Shown here: positions 33,153 to 41,325 of the stretch, piece by piece | Numbering within the stretch: the first letter of the stretch is position 1 | Layout of the letters: every line of letters begins with the position of its first letter | Assembly (NCBI GenBank): GCA_023382595.1 | Contig: JAHDWB010000001.1 | Span: forward strand, 62,001-126,000 | Origin: Anaerolineales bacterium | GTDB taxonomy: Bacteria; Chloroflexota; Anaerolineae; Anaerolineales; Villigracilaceae | Length of the DNA stretch: 64,000 bases | Reading direction: 5' to 3' | Made by a program: the position numbers and the translations under genes | The notes under the pieces: model-generated | Told to the model about the DNA's origin: nothing | Database searches by the model: none | The model's input: only the letters and a program-made list of their open reading frames with translations

Positions 33153-33938
33153 TTACGTTGATTGATTTGCAATCAACACATCCACCGAATATTCCGACAG
33201 ATCTTTTCTTGCACGCTGGCTAAAACCGCCGTCCGTGATCAACGTATCCATCTTATCGATATTCGCTATCGGAAAGTTGGAGACCGAGCCCCACTTGCTA
33301 TGGTCTGCCACCACAATCACCTGACCCTTGGTGCGCTCGATCATCTTGCGGACGACTTCCGCTTCAGGGTTGGTCGGCACTGTCAGCCCATGTTTGATGG
33401 AGATTCCATCCACGCCAAGAATCGCTTTGTTTGCAAAGACCAAGTTCACGCTGTCGAGAGCGAAGCGTCCGGCGAGGGAGTTGGAACGCGCCTGATACTC
33501 GCCTCCCGTCACATAGAGTTGAAAGCCCGGGTCGCCGATATCCACTAATGCGCTGACGTTGTTCGTGAAGACCGTAATGCGCGGGTTGCGCGGGATGTGA
33601 TGCAGTACTTGAGTGGCAGTCGTGCCGCTATTGATGAACACGATATCGCCCTCCTCAATGAGTGAGGCGGCAAGTTCTCCGATGCGTTTTTTTTCTTCAG
33701 GAAAATGCTGTGCGCGTTGTTGATATTCCTGCTCATAAACAACACGCTGATTTAAAATCGCGCCCCCATGTGTGCGTTCGAGAAATCCTTTTTGTTCCAG
33801 CCACTCGAGGTCGCGGCGCACGGTCGCCTCGGAGGTCTCCAGCAGTTCCATCAGGTCGGCTGTGCGCGCGATTTGATGAACCGCCAAGTAATCCTGGATT
33901 TTTTCCCTGCGTTGGGCTGGAATGAGAGGTTTTCCCAT
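33153..33938 (-). CDS. DeoR/GlpR-family transcriptional regulator
   Basis: Regulator of 261 residues. An N-terminal DeoR helix-turn-helix (about 8-60) contains TADLMELLETSEATVRRDLE and HGGAI. A DeoRC sensor domain follows with INSGTTATQV, FTNNVSAL and VVADHSKWG, which in this family binds a phosphorylated sugar-like effector. It probably represses the divergent catabolic arms. The -10 box TATAAT ends 7 bases before the ATG, so its mRNA is probably leaderless. It is the first gene of the minus-strand arm. Confidence 0.9.
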   Translation of the reverse strand: MGKPLIPAQRREKIQDYLAVHQIARTADLMELLETSEATVRRDLEWLEQKGFLERTHGGAILNQRVVYEQEYQQRAQHFPEEKKRIGELAASLIEEGDIVFINSGTTATQVLHHIPRNPRITVFTNNVSALVDIGDPGFQLYVTGGEYQARSNSLAGRFALDSVNLVFANKAILGVDGISIKHGLTVPTNPEAEVVRKMIERTKGQVIVVADHSKWGSVSNFPIANIDKMDTLITDGGFSQRARKDLSEYSVDVLIANQST

Positions 33939-33945
33939 CCGACGG

Positions 33946-33974
33946 ATTATATAAGAATTTGAAGGAATTTGCAA
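33946..33974 (-). promoter_or_regulatory. Promoter of the minus-strand arm (deoR)
   Basis: On the minus strand TTGCAA (33969-33974) and TATAAT (33946-33951) are 17 bases apart. Transcription would start at about 33939, next to the start codon. The -35 hexamer is shared with the plus-strand promoter. Confidence 0.75.
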
Positions 33975-33997
33975 GTTTTTGATTTTTTCATTATAAT
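33969..33997 (+). promoter_or_regulatory. Promoter of the plus-strand arm (CBS gene)
   Basis: The same TTGCAA (33969-33974), which is its own reverse complement, is 17 bases from TATAAT at 33992-33997 in the plus direction. Transcription would start near 34004, giving a leader of about 87 bases. Confidence 0.75.
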
Positions 33998-34017
33998 TTG
34001 AAATGTCATGCAACTGG

Positions 34018-34078
34018 CATCCCGCAGGTCTTCCTCCCCACTGAGTGTCACCCATCAACCTGCGGGGTGATGTTTTTT
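34018..34078 (+). terminator. Terminator-like hairpin in the CBS-gene leader (attenuator or riboswitch candidate)
   Basis: A 12-base stem (34018-34029 with 34058-34069, one G-T pair) and a 28-base loop are followed within three bases by TTTTTT (34073-34078). It sits between the promoter and the ribosome site GGAG (34081). An alternative pairing, TCACCC (34048-34053) with GGGTGA (34065-34070), would disrupt it, as an antiterminator would. Confidence 0.65.
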
Positions 34079-34090
34079 ACGGAGTCCCCG

Positions 34091-34900
34091 ATGACCATTT
34101 TAGTAAAAGACTTGATGCACCCCGGCGTGTTCACCTGCAAAGCCACAGCCACGCTGGGACAAGTGGCAACGCTGTTGAACCAGCATAATGTTCACGCCCT
34201 CTTCGTAACAGACCGTGATGGACGCATTACAGGCGTCATCACGGATTTTGATTTAATGGCGGGAGAATGGCTTTCTTCGGACGAGGAGAGCCTTGCAGTG
34301 ATGCGAAAATTGACCGCAGCGGATCTAATGTCCCATCCGGTTGATTCTGTCGATGCAAATATTACCGCCGCTGAAGCAGCAAATCACATTCTCAGAAAAA
34401 AGGTCAGCCGCCTGCTGGTCACCGAGAATGAAAAGCCGGTCGGCACGCTGGCGATCTCCGATTTTGTTGCAAGCATTACCAAAAGCATCAAATCGAAACG
34501 ACGGACCGTCGGCGATGTGATGTCGGATGCGATCCTCGTCTGCCGCGGCAAAACTCCCGTCGCCTCTGCCGCGCGCGCCATGACGTCCTCGGGCTGGCGT
34601 TCCGTGCTGGTTGTGGATATCAAAGGGAAAGTCCTCGGCGTGGTCAGCGGACATGACCTGCTGCGCTTTGTCAAAGAAGGCGTGGACGAGTCATTGACCG
34701 TCCGCGATGTGATGCACCCCGCACTGACCATCGACATCAACGCCAGCCTGCGCGAAGCCGCGGATTTAATGATCCAGAATCATTATCACAGGCTGGTGGT
34801 GGTGGACAAGGACGACCCCGACGCATTTCCACTCGGCGCGATTTCCACCTTCGACATCGTGGCAGAAATGGCAAGACCTGATTCGGTTTGGCAGAAATAA
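34091..34900 (+). CDS. Protein with four CBS domains
   Basis: Protein of 269 residues made only of two CBS pairs. The repeats begin KDLMHPGVFTC, ADLMSHPVDSV, GDVMSDAILVC and RDVMHPALTID, each ending in a GVIT/GTLAISD/GVVSGHD-type strand. CBS pairs sense adenosyl compounds such as AMP, ATP or SAM. With no catalytic domain it is probably a regulatory partner, perhaps sensing energy or SAM status for the oxidases nearby. The ATG at 34091 follows GGAG; it is the first gene of the plus arm and is preceded by a terminator-like leader. Confidence 0.9.
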   Translation: MTILVKDLMHPGVFTCKATATLGQVATLLNQHNVHALFVTDRDGRITGVITDFDLMAGEWLSSDEESLAVMRKLTAADLMSHPVDSVDANITAAEAANHILRKKVSRLLVTENEKPVGTLAISDFVASITKSIKSKRRTVGDVMSDAILVCRGKTPVASAARAMTSSGWRSVLVVDIKGKVLGVVSGHDLLRFVKEGVDESLTVRDVMHPALTIDINASLREAADLMIQNHYHRLVVVDKDDPDAFPLGAISTFDIVAEMARPDSVWQK

Positions 34901-34921
34901 AGAGACGATGAACCGCGAATG

Positions 34922-34951
34922 ATTGACGATAGAAGGTCGTCCATCGTCAAT
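34922..34951. repeat. Perfect 9-base inverted repeat before the second oxidase gene
   Basis: ATTGACGAT (34922-34930) and ATCGTCAAT (34943-34951) are separated by 12 bases in the gap between the CBS gene and the oxidase gene. It could be an operator or a processing hairpin. Confidence 0.5.
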
Positions 34952-34981
34952 GGTCTATTGTCATCACTATAGGAGACATAT

Positions 34982-37414
34982 ATGTCTGAATTTCCAACGC
35001 AGGCGCAGGTCGTCATCATCGGCGGAGGCGTGGGCGGCGCAAGCATTGCCTATCACCTGACCAAAATGGGCTGGAAGGATGTCGTAATCGTCGAAAAGCA
35101 CGAACTGACATCCGGTTCCACCTGGCATTCGGCTGGTCTCGTGGGTCAGATGCGCTCCGATGCGAACCTGACGCGCATGATGCACTACAGTACGGATCTG
35201 TACCGCAGTCTCAAAGCCGAAACAGGGCAGGATACTTCATGGCGCGAAGTGGGCGGCATCCGTCTCGCCTCGTCCTTCGAGCGCATGGAGGAGACCCGCC
35301 GCCTCGTTGGTCTCGCTCGATCCTTTGGTGTGCCCATGGAGTTGATCTCCCCCAAAGAAGCACAGGACATGTTCCCGCTGATGGACATCAAAGGCGTGGT
35401 CGGCGCGGCATACACCCCCAACGACGGCAGCATCGACCCGACCGGGTTGACCAACGCGCTCGCCATCGGCGCAAAAAACCGCGGGGCGCAGATCCTGCCC
35501 TACACCACGGTAACAGCTATAAACGTCAAGAACGGACGCGTGCATGAGGTCGTCACCGACAAAGGGACGATCAAGACTGAGGTCGTGGTCAACGCCGCGG
35601 GGATGTGGGGACGCGAGATCGGAAAGATGGTCGGGTTGAGTCTGCCCGTCATCCCGATGGCGCATCTGTACATCCTGACCAAACCCATCGAAGGTGTGAC
35701 CAATACTTTCCCCAACCTGCGCGACCCCGACCTGCTCGTCTATTGGCGTGAAGAGGTCGGCGGTTTGGTCACAGGCGGATATGAACGCGACCCCGCCACG
35801 TTCGGCTTGAAAGGCATCCCCAAAGATTTCAAATACCAACTGCTGGCGCCGGATTGGGAGCGCTTCACGCCGTTGATGGAAAACTCCATCCGCCGCGTGC
35901 CTGCCATTGAAAATGCTGAAGTCATTCAACTGTTGAATGGTCCCGAAGGCTTCACTCCGGACGGTGAATTCTTGCTTGGACCAACCTCCGTCAAAGGCTT
36001 CTGGGTAGCGTGTGCGTTCTGTGCGCATGGACTTGCAGGCGCGGGCGGCATCGGCAAAGTGATGGCGGAATGGATCATTGACGGCTCGCCCGAATGGGAC
36101 GTGTGGCGGCTGGATGTGCGCCGCTTTGGTCCGAACTACAACAGCCTCGAATACGTGCGCGCGCGCACCCTCGAAACCTACACCCAATATTACGACATCC
36201 ACTACCCCGGCGAAGAGCGTCTTTCCAAACGCAACGTGCGCGTCTCGCCCACGTACTTCCGTTTGCGCGATCTCGGCTGCTCCTTCGGCGAGAAGATGGG
36301 TTGGGAACGCCCGAACTGGTTCCGCAAATACGAAGAACACGCCACACATGGGCACGAACCGCGCGGATGGATGCGCCACAACTGGAGCCGCGCCATCGGG
36401 CACGAACATTTGATGACGCGCGAGAACGCCGGTCTGTTCGACGAAACTTCGTTCAACAAATTCGAAGTACGCGGACCGGGTGCATTGAAATTCTTAAACT
36501 ATGTGTGCGCCAATCAAATTGACGTGCCCGTCGGCAACCTTGTCTACACGCAGGCGCTCAACAAACGCGGCGGCATCGAGTGCGATTTTACGGTCACGCG
36601 CCTTGCCGAAGACCGCTTTTTCATTGTGACGGGAACGGCGTTTGGCCAGCATGACATGTCCTGGCTCTCGCTTCAGATGCCTGACGATGGCAGTGTGGCA
36701 CTGGAAGATGTCGGCTCGAACTACGCCTGCATCGGTATGTGGGGACCCAAAGCTCGCACCATCCTTGAAAAAGTGACCACGGACGACGTTTCCAATGCAG
36801 GCTTTCCTTACATGACCGCGAAACGCATCACCGTCGGGGATGTGCCCGTGCTTGCTTCACGCGTGACATACGTCGGCGAACTCGGCTGGGAGTTCTACTG
36901 CCCGATGGAATACGGTCTGCGGTTGTGGGACACGCTCTGGGAAGCCGGTCAGCCCGACGGTATGGTGGCGGCAGGGTACAAAGCCATCGATTCCCTGCGC
37001 CTTGAAAAAGGCTATCGCTATTGGAGCGGTGAGATTTCGCCCGACTACACACCCTACGAAGCCGGTCTCGGATTTGCCGTCAAACTAGACAAAGACGATT
37101 TCATCGGCAAGGATGCGCTCGTCAAGCAGAAGGCGGATGGCATCAAGATCAAACTCTGCACGATGACCCTCGCCGATGACCGCACGATCGTGATGGGCAA
37201 GGAGCCGATCCGAGTCGACGGGAAAACCGTCGGCTGGGTGGCTTCAGGCGGATTTGGCTACTCGGTCAACAAATCGATCGCGTATGCATACCTGCCGATG
37301 GAATATTCCAAGCCCGGCACAACACTGGAGATCGAATGTTTCGGCGAACAGGTCGGCGCGGAAGTCGTGCAAACCGTCTTATGGAATCCGAAGAACGAAC
37401 GCATCAAGGCATGA
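34982..37414 (+). CDS. FAD-dependent demethylating oxidase fused to GcvT domain (DMGDH/SarDH type), copy B
   Basis: Enzyme of 810 residues with the same layout as the copy at 30704. The FAD motif is VVIIGGGVGGASIAYHL, and SGSTWHSAGLVGQ carries His49, which matches the covalent-FAD His of dimethylglycine and sarcosine dehydrogenases more closely than copy A does. The C-terminal GcvT domain includes FTVTRLAEDRFFIVTG, TYVGELGWEFYCP and LRLEKGYRYW. It should demethylate an N-methyl amine with folate as acceptor. The two copies probably act on successive methyl groups or on related substrates. Ribosome site AGGAGA. It is followed by the choline-kinase-like gene after 18 bases. Confidence 0.92.
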   Translation: MSEFPTQAQVVIIGGGVGGASIAYHLTKMGWKDVVIVEKHELTSGSTWHSAGLVGQMRSDANLTRMMHYSTDLYRSLKAETGQDTSWREVGGIRLASSFERMEETRRLVGLARSFGVPMELISPKEAQDMFPLMDIKGVVGAAYTPNDGSIDPTGLTNALAIGAKNRGAQILPYTTVTAINVKNGRVHEVVTDKGTIKTEVVVNAAGMWGREIGKMVGLSLPVIPMAHLYILTKPIEGVTNTFPNLRDPDLLVYWREEVGGLVTGGYERDPATFGLKGIPKDFKYQLLAPDWERFTPLMENSIRRVPAIENAEVIQLLNGPEGFTPDGEFLLGPTSVKGFWVACAFCAHGLAGAGGIGKVMAEWIIDGSPEWDVWRLDVRRFGPNYNSLEYVRARTLETYTQYYDIHYPGEERLSKRNVRVSPTYFRLRDLGCSFGEKMGWERPNWFRKYEEHATHGHEPRGWMRHNWSRAIGHEHLMTRENAGLFDETSFNKFEVRGPGALKFLNYVCANQIDVPVGNLVYTQALNKRGGIECDFTVTRLAEDRFFIVTGTAFGQHDMSWLSLQMPDDGSVALEDVGSNYACIGMWGPKARTILEKVTTDDVSNAGFPYMTAKRITVGDVPVLASRVTYVGELGWEFYCPMEYGLRLWDTLWEAGQPDGMVAAGYKAIDSLRLEKGYRYWSGEISPDYTPYEAGLGFAVKLDKDDFIGKDALVKQKADGIKIKLCTMTLADDRTIVMGKEPIRVDGKTVGWVASGGFGYSVNKSIAYAYLPMEYSKPGTTLEIECFGEQVGAEVVQTVLWNPKNERIKA

Positions 37415-37432
37415 TGAAAGGATAACGAGAAC

Positions 37433-38371
37433 ATGACTTTAACGATTGACAAAGCGATAGCGAAAGTTCCCTTCCTTGCCGAATCGAAGAACCTTAAACG
37501 CAATGCGTTGAGCGGCGGCATCACCAATTTGAATTTCAAGGTCGAAGCCGACGGCAAGGCATACGTGATCCGGCTTGCAGGAGAAAACACCGAACTGCTG
37601 GGAATCAAGCGCGATGTAGAGCATGTGGCGAACCGCGTCGCAGGCGAACTCGGGATCGCGCCGGAAGTCATGTTCTTCATCGAGCCGGAAGGTTACATCG
37701 TCACAAGTTTTGTCAACGGCAGGCACATCCCCCGCGAAGAAATGATCATGCCCGATTATCTCTCGCAGGTCGTAAAAAAAATCCGCCTATTCCATCGCCG
37801 CGCGCCGAAACTAAAAGGCGAGTTCGATGTCTTCAAACGCATCGAAATGCTGACCAAGGTTTCAAAACAAAAAGGCGCAAAATTTCCGAGCGATTGGGAC
37901 TTCATCATGCAAAAGATGAACGAAGCCCGCAAGGCGCTCGAAAAAGATCCGTACACCCCCACGCCCTGCCATAATGACCTGCTCAACCTGAACTGGCTGG
38001 AGGAGGATGTCGCGGGAGACCTTGGCGAGTTGCGTTTGATGGATTGGGAATACGCCGGCATGGGCGACATTTTCTTTGACCTTGCGAACTTCGCGCACCA
38101 TCACCGCCTGAACGAGGAACAGGTACGCTTCTTCCTTAACGAGTATTTTGGTGAGGTGACCCCAAAGCTTTACGCCCGCCTGAGGCTGATGTGGCCCATG
38201 TCCGAACTCCACGAGGCGATGTGGGGCACGACGCAAACTGTCATTTCCACACTGGAGGAGGATTTCCAAGGATACGCGCACTTATGGTTCGGGCGGTTCC
38301 GCCAACATGTAACGGATTACCGCTGGGAACAATGGTTGAAGGATGTAGCGAAGAAGAAAAACAAAAAATAA
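37433..38371 (+). CDS. Choline/ethanolamine kinase-like phosphotransferase (LicA type)
   Basis: Protein of 312 residues of the aminoglycoside-phosphotransferase/choline-kinase group. The catalytic loop is CHNDLLNLNW (Brenner motif HxDxxxxN) and the metal-binding motif LMDWEYAGMGDIFFDLANF; both are typical of choline/ethanolamine kinases. It should phosphorylate a hydroxyl of a small amino alcohol. Next to oxidases that demethylate N-methyl amines, a choline-like substrate is plausible but unproven. It sits in the plus arm with 36 bases before the aldolase gene. Confidence 0.85.
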   Translation: MTLTIDKAIAKVPFLAESKNLKRNALSGGITNLNFKVEADGKAYVIRLAGENTELLGIKRDVEHVANRVAGELGIAPEVMFFIEPEGYIVTSFVNGRHIPREEMIMPDYLSQVVKKIRLFHRRAPKLKGEFDVFKRIEMLTKVSKQKGAKFPSDWDFIMQKMNEARKALEKDPYTPTPCHNDLLNLNWLEEDVAGDLGELRLMDWEYAGMGDIFFDLANFAHHHRLNEEQVRFFLNEYFGEVTPKLYARLRLMWPMSELHEAMWGTTQTVISTLEEDFQGYAHLWFGRFRQHVTDYRWEQWLKDVAKKKNKK

Positions 38372-38407
38372 ACAGAAAACAGTTCAAAATACCCACAAGG
38401 AGAAAAA

Positions 38408-39283
38408 ATGTCTATCGTAAATGCAAAGGAAATCATGGTCGAGGCGGCGAAGAACGGATACGCCGTCGGGGCGTTCAACATCACCGACCTGCTCCAGTTC
38501 GAGGCGGTGGTCGACGCCGCCATCGAGACCAAATCGCCGGTCATTGTGCAGACATCGGTCAAACCGTCCAAGTTCCTCGGCACGAACATGATGGTGGCGA
38601 TCTACCGCACACTGGCGGAATCGGCGCCGGTGCCGGTCTGTCTGCATCTCGATCACTGCACGGAGATCGATTACTGCAAGAAGTGCGCGGACGCCGGGTA
38701 CACCAACATCATGATCGACGCGTCCAAACAGCCGTTCGAGGAGAATATCCGCCAGACGAAGGAAGTGGTGGATTATTGCCACAGCGTCGGGAATATCTCG
38801 GTCGAAGGGGAGCTGGGCACCGTCGGCGGGGTCGAGGATCAGATCAAAGTCGCGGAGGATGAGGCGCAGTTGGCAAATCCGCAACAGTCCATTGAATTCG
38901 TCGAACGCACGGGCGTGGACATCTTTGCTCCCGCCATCGGCACCGCGCACGGCGTGTACAAGACAAAGAATCCGAAGGTGGACTTCGAGCGCATGGCAAC
39001 CATCCACAAGATGTTGAATGGGAACGGCATCAAGACTCCGCTGGTGGTGCATGGCGGTACGGGTCTGCCTGACGATTACATCGAGAAACTGCTGGCTGCG
39101 GGCGGTGCAAAGTTCAACGTGTCCACTGAGTTGAAGCACACGTTGATCGACGCGAAATGGGAATACATCAACGCCCACCGCGACGAGTACGACCCCGGCA
39201 AACTGGATACCTTCGTCCGCGATGCGACGCGCAAGGCGGTCATCGGCTGGATGCAAAAGTTGAAGAGTGTCGGCAAGGCATAA
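38408..39283 (+). CDS. Class II (zinc) ketose-bisphosphate aldolase
   Basis: Aldolase of 291 residues of the fructose/tagatose-bisphosphate family. Zinc and catalytic regions are seen in order: LHLDHCTEID (Asp, His), EGELGTVGG (Glu), THGVYK-type AHGVYKTKNP (His) and VVHGGTGLPDD (His). It cleaves or forms a C-C bond next to a phosphorylated carbon. In this locus it may split the phosphorylated carbon skeleton left after demethylation. GGAGAAAAA precedes the ATG. Confidence 0.92.
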   Translation: MSIVNAKEIMVEAAKNGYAVGAFNITDLLQFEAVVDAAIETKSPVIVQTSVKPSKFLGTNMMVAIYRTLAESAPVPVCLHLDHCTEIDYCKKCADAGYTNIMIDASKQPFEENIRQTKEVVDYCHSVGNISVEGELGTVGGVEDQIKVAEDEAQLANPQQSIEFVERTGVDIFAPAIGTAHGVYKTKNPKVDFERMATIHKMLNGNGIKTPLVVHGGTGLPDDYIEKLLAAGGAKFNVSTELKHTLIDAKWEYINAHRDEYDPGKLDTFVRDATRKAVIGWMQKLKSVGKA

Positions 39284-39309
39284 AAGAATTAGAAACTGGA
39301 GAATTGAAA

Positions 39310-40419
39310 ATGAAAAAAATCGAAGAATACTACGCCCCATGGGTCAAGGGAATTCCGATGTACGTCTCGGATCATATCGAGAAGGCATGGCGCGACCCGT
39401 CCCTGCACCGTATGATGTCCAATGAAAATCCACTGCCGCCTTCGGACAAGGTACTGGATGCAATGTTCAAGTACGCCAAAATGGCGAACCGCTATCCCGA
39501 CCAAGGGCTGGTCGTGCGCACCAAGATCGCCGAGATGAACAACGTGGACGGTCCCGAGAACGTGATGATCGGCAACGGCTCGAGCGAAGTCTACGACAAC
39601 ATCTTCCGCATGTTCCTCGTGCCGCAGCAGGACGAGGTCATCCAGCACACGCCGTGCTTCGGCATCTATCAACTGCGCGGCACCCTGCTCGGCGCCAAGA
39701 TGGTCAGCGTGCCGATGATCTACAAGGACGACTACCTGCACTTCGACCCGGACGGCATCCTGAACGCCATCACCGACAGGACCAAGATCATCGTCATCGC
39801 CAACCCCAACAACCCGACCGGCAATTTCATGGACGCGAAGGACTTCATCCGCATTGCAGAGACCGGCATTCCTTTCGTCATTGACGAGGCGTACGTGGAA
39901 TACTCCGGGCTGGGCATGTCGCAGGTGCAGTTGACAAAGAAATACAAGAACGTGCTCATCACTCGCACACTGTCGAAGGCGTACGGTCTGGCTGGGATGC
40001 GCTTCGGCTATACCATCGCAGACAAGGACGTGATCGCCCAAATCTCCGGCTCGCTCCTGCCTTGGAACGTAGGGACGATCCCGATGTGGGCGGCGCTGGC
40101 AGCCTTTGAAGACCAGGAGGGACTCGCCGAACGCGTCAAATTTAACAACGATGCTGTGGACTTCATCACCGAATCCTTGAGCGTCATCCCCGGCTTTATC
40201 GTCTTTCCGTCGAAATCGAACTACATCCTGTTCGACTGCGGCAAGACCGGCAAAACCGGCAAGGAGGTGCTTGCCTACGCCGAAACAAAAGGCATCATTC
40301 TGCGCGGTGAAAGCAAGAAATACGGCAGCGACGGCTGGTTCCGTGTAACGATCGGCACCAAGGAAGAGAACGAGCTGTTCGTGAATACTGTGCTCGAGTT
40401 CTTTGGGATGAAGAAATGA
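39310..40419 (+). CDS. Histidinol-phosphate-type aminotransferase (PLP, fold type I)
   Basis: Aminotransferase of 369 residues resembling HisC. The PLP lysine is in TRTLSKAYGLAGMRFGY, the Asn/Pro region is VIANPNNPTGNF, the Asp/Tyr region is FVIDEAYVEY, and the C-terminal phosphate-contacting region is GWFRVTIGT. No other histidine genes are nearby, so a role in the catabolic locus on a phosphorylated amino substrate is more likely than histidine synthesis. The ATG at 39310 follows a GGAG-type site (CTGGAG). A palindromic repeat fills the gap after it. Confidence 0.87.
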   Translation: MKKIEEYYAPWVKGIPMYVSDHIEKAWRDPSLHRMMSNENPLPPSDKVLDAMFKYAKMANRYPDQGLVVRTKIAEMNNVDGPENVMIGNGSSEVYDNIFRMFLVPQQDEVIQHTPCFGIYQLRGTLLGAKMVSVPMIYKDDYLHFDPDGILNAITDRTKIIVIANPNNPTGNFMDAKDFIRIAETGIPFVIDEAYVEYSGLGMSQVQLTKKYKNVLITRTLSKAYGLAGMRFGYTIADKDVIAQISGSLLPWNVGTIPMWAALAAFEDQEGLAERVKFNNDAVDFITESLSVIPGFIVFPSKSNYILFDCGKTGKTGKEVLAYAETKGIILRGESKKYGSDGWFRVTIGTKEENELFVNTVLEFFGMKK

Positions 40420-40422
40420 AAT

Positions 40423-40487
40423 AACCACGAAGAACACGAAGGGCACGAAGGAAAGACCTTTGTGTTCCTTTGTGAAACTTCGTGGTT
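40423..40487. repeat. Palindromic intergenic repeat, copy 2
   Basis: Left arm from AACCACGAAG (40423) and right arm ending CTTCGTGGTT (40487) pair with internal repeats of CACGAAG and CTTTGTG. It lies between two genes of the plus arm. Its sequence and position resemble copy 1 at 30626-30695. Confidence 0.72.
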
Positions 40488-40500
40488 GAAAAGAGGAAAT

Positions 40501-41256
40501 ATGTCAATCAAAGCAGTGTTCTTCGACCAGGACGGCGTGATCATCGACACCGAGCGCGACGGTCACCGCGTATCGTTCAATATGACTTTCAAAGAGTTCG
40601 GCTTCACCGACGAATGGGACGTGGAGTACTACCATGAACTGCTCCAGATCGCGGGCGGCAAGGAACGCATGAAGCACCACTGGAAGACGAAGGGCTTCTC
40701 CAAGCCGTTGACCGAGGAGGAGATCGACAACCTCGTCAAGGAGATGCACAAGCGCAAGACCGCACTGTTCGTGGAACTGATCGAGACGGGCAAGCTGCCG
40801 CTTCGCCCGGGCATTCATCGCTTCATGAAGGAGGCGATGGAGGCGGGCTTGAAGATTGCGGTCTGCACCACCTCCAATGAAAAAGCCGCCAAGGCGGTCA
40901 CCGAGAAGGTCCTAGCAGACATCAAGTTTGACCTCGTGCTCGCCGGAGACGTGGTCGAGAAGAAAAAGCCCGACCCCGAGATCTACAACCTGGCGCTCTC
41001 CAAACTTGGGTTGAAACCCGATGAAGCCTTTGTGGTCGAAGATTCCAAGAACGGCGTGAAAGCCGCCAAAGCTGCCGGGCTGAAGACCATCGTCACTACC
41101 AATCACTACACCGAGAAGGAGGACGTCAACGCGGGCGATGTGATCGTCACCTGCCTCGGCGACCCGGACGGTGAGAAAGCCAAGATGCGCAAAGGCGATC
41201 TTGCAGGCTTCGACGGCGTGGTGCATGTAAAGCAGTTAATGGATTTGTTCGGATAA
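40501..41256 (+). CDS. HAD-superfamily phosphatase/phosphomutase (subfamily IA)
   Basis: Protein of 251 residues with all HAD motifs: FDQDGVIIDTE (nucleophile Asp and acid/base Asp), CTTSNE (motif II Thr/Ser), the Lys of motif III near KKKPDPEIY, and VVEDSKNGVKAAKAAG (motif IV). It has an alpha-helical cap like beta-phosphoglucomutase and phosphatases. It closes the plus arm and probably dephosphorylates the pathway intermediate. GAGGAAAT precedes the start. Confidence 0.9.
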   Translation: MSIKAVFFDQDGVIIDTERDGHRVSFNMTFKEFGFTDEWDVEYYHELLQIAGGKERMKHHWKTKGFSKPLTEEEIDNLVKEMHKRKTALFVELIETGKLPLRPGIHRFMKEAMEAGLKIAVCTTSNEKAAKAVTEKVLADIKFDLVLAGDVVEKKKPDPEIYNLALSKLGLKPDEAFVVEDSKNGVKAAKAAGLKTIVTTNHYTEKEDVNAGDVIVTCLGDPDGEKAKMRKGDLAGFDGVVHVKQLMDLFG

Positions 41257-41270
41257 ACAACTGCATGATA

Positions 41271-41310
41271 TTAACAAAAAGGACGCGGGTACCCGCGTCC
41301 TTTTTGTTAA
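41271..41310. terminator. 40-base perfect palindrome, bidirectional terminator
   Basis: The sequence from 41271 to 41310 equals its own reverse complement, with core GGACGCGGGTACCCGCGTCC flanked by A5/T5. It ends the catabolic arm, and T-runs follow on both strands. Confidence 0.85.
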
Positions 41311-41313
41311 GGG

Positions 41314-41319
41314 TACAAT
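41314..41319 (+). promoter_or_regulatory. -10 box of the Nudix gene (leaderless)
   Basis: TACAAT ends 6 bases before the ATG at 41326, so transcription would begin at or next to the start codon. The -35 region falls in the palindrome and is not recognisable. Confidence 0.45.
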
Positions 41320-41325
41320 CGGAGT

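Noticed and set aside
35237-36409. A 390-codon open frame on the minus strand
   Set aside because: It is opposite the strongly conserved GcvT-type oxidase gene and has no domain of its own.
39310-40419. hisC of histidine biosynthesis
   Set aside because: The fold matches, but there are no other his genes, and the gene is embedded between aldolase and HAD phosphatase genes of the catabolic arm.
39289-40446. A 385-codon open frame on the minus strand
   Set aside because: It is opposite the aminotransferase gene, which has all PLP motifs.
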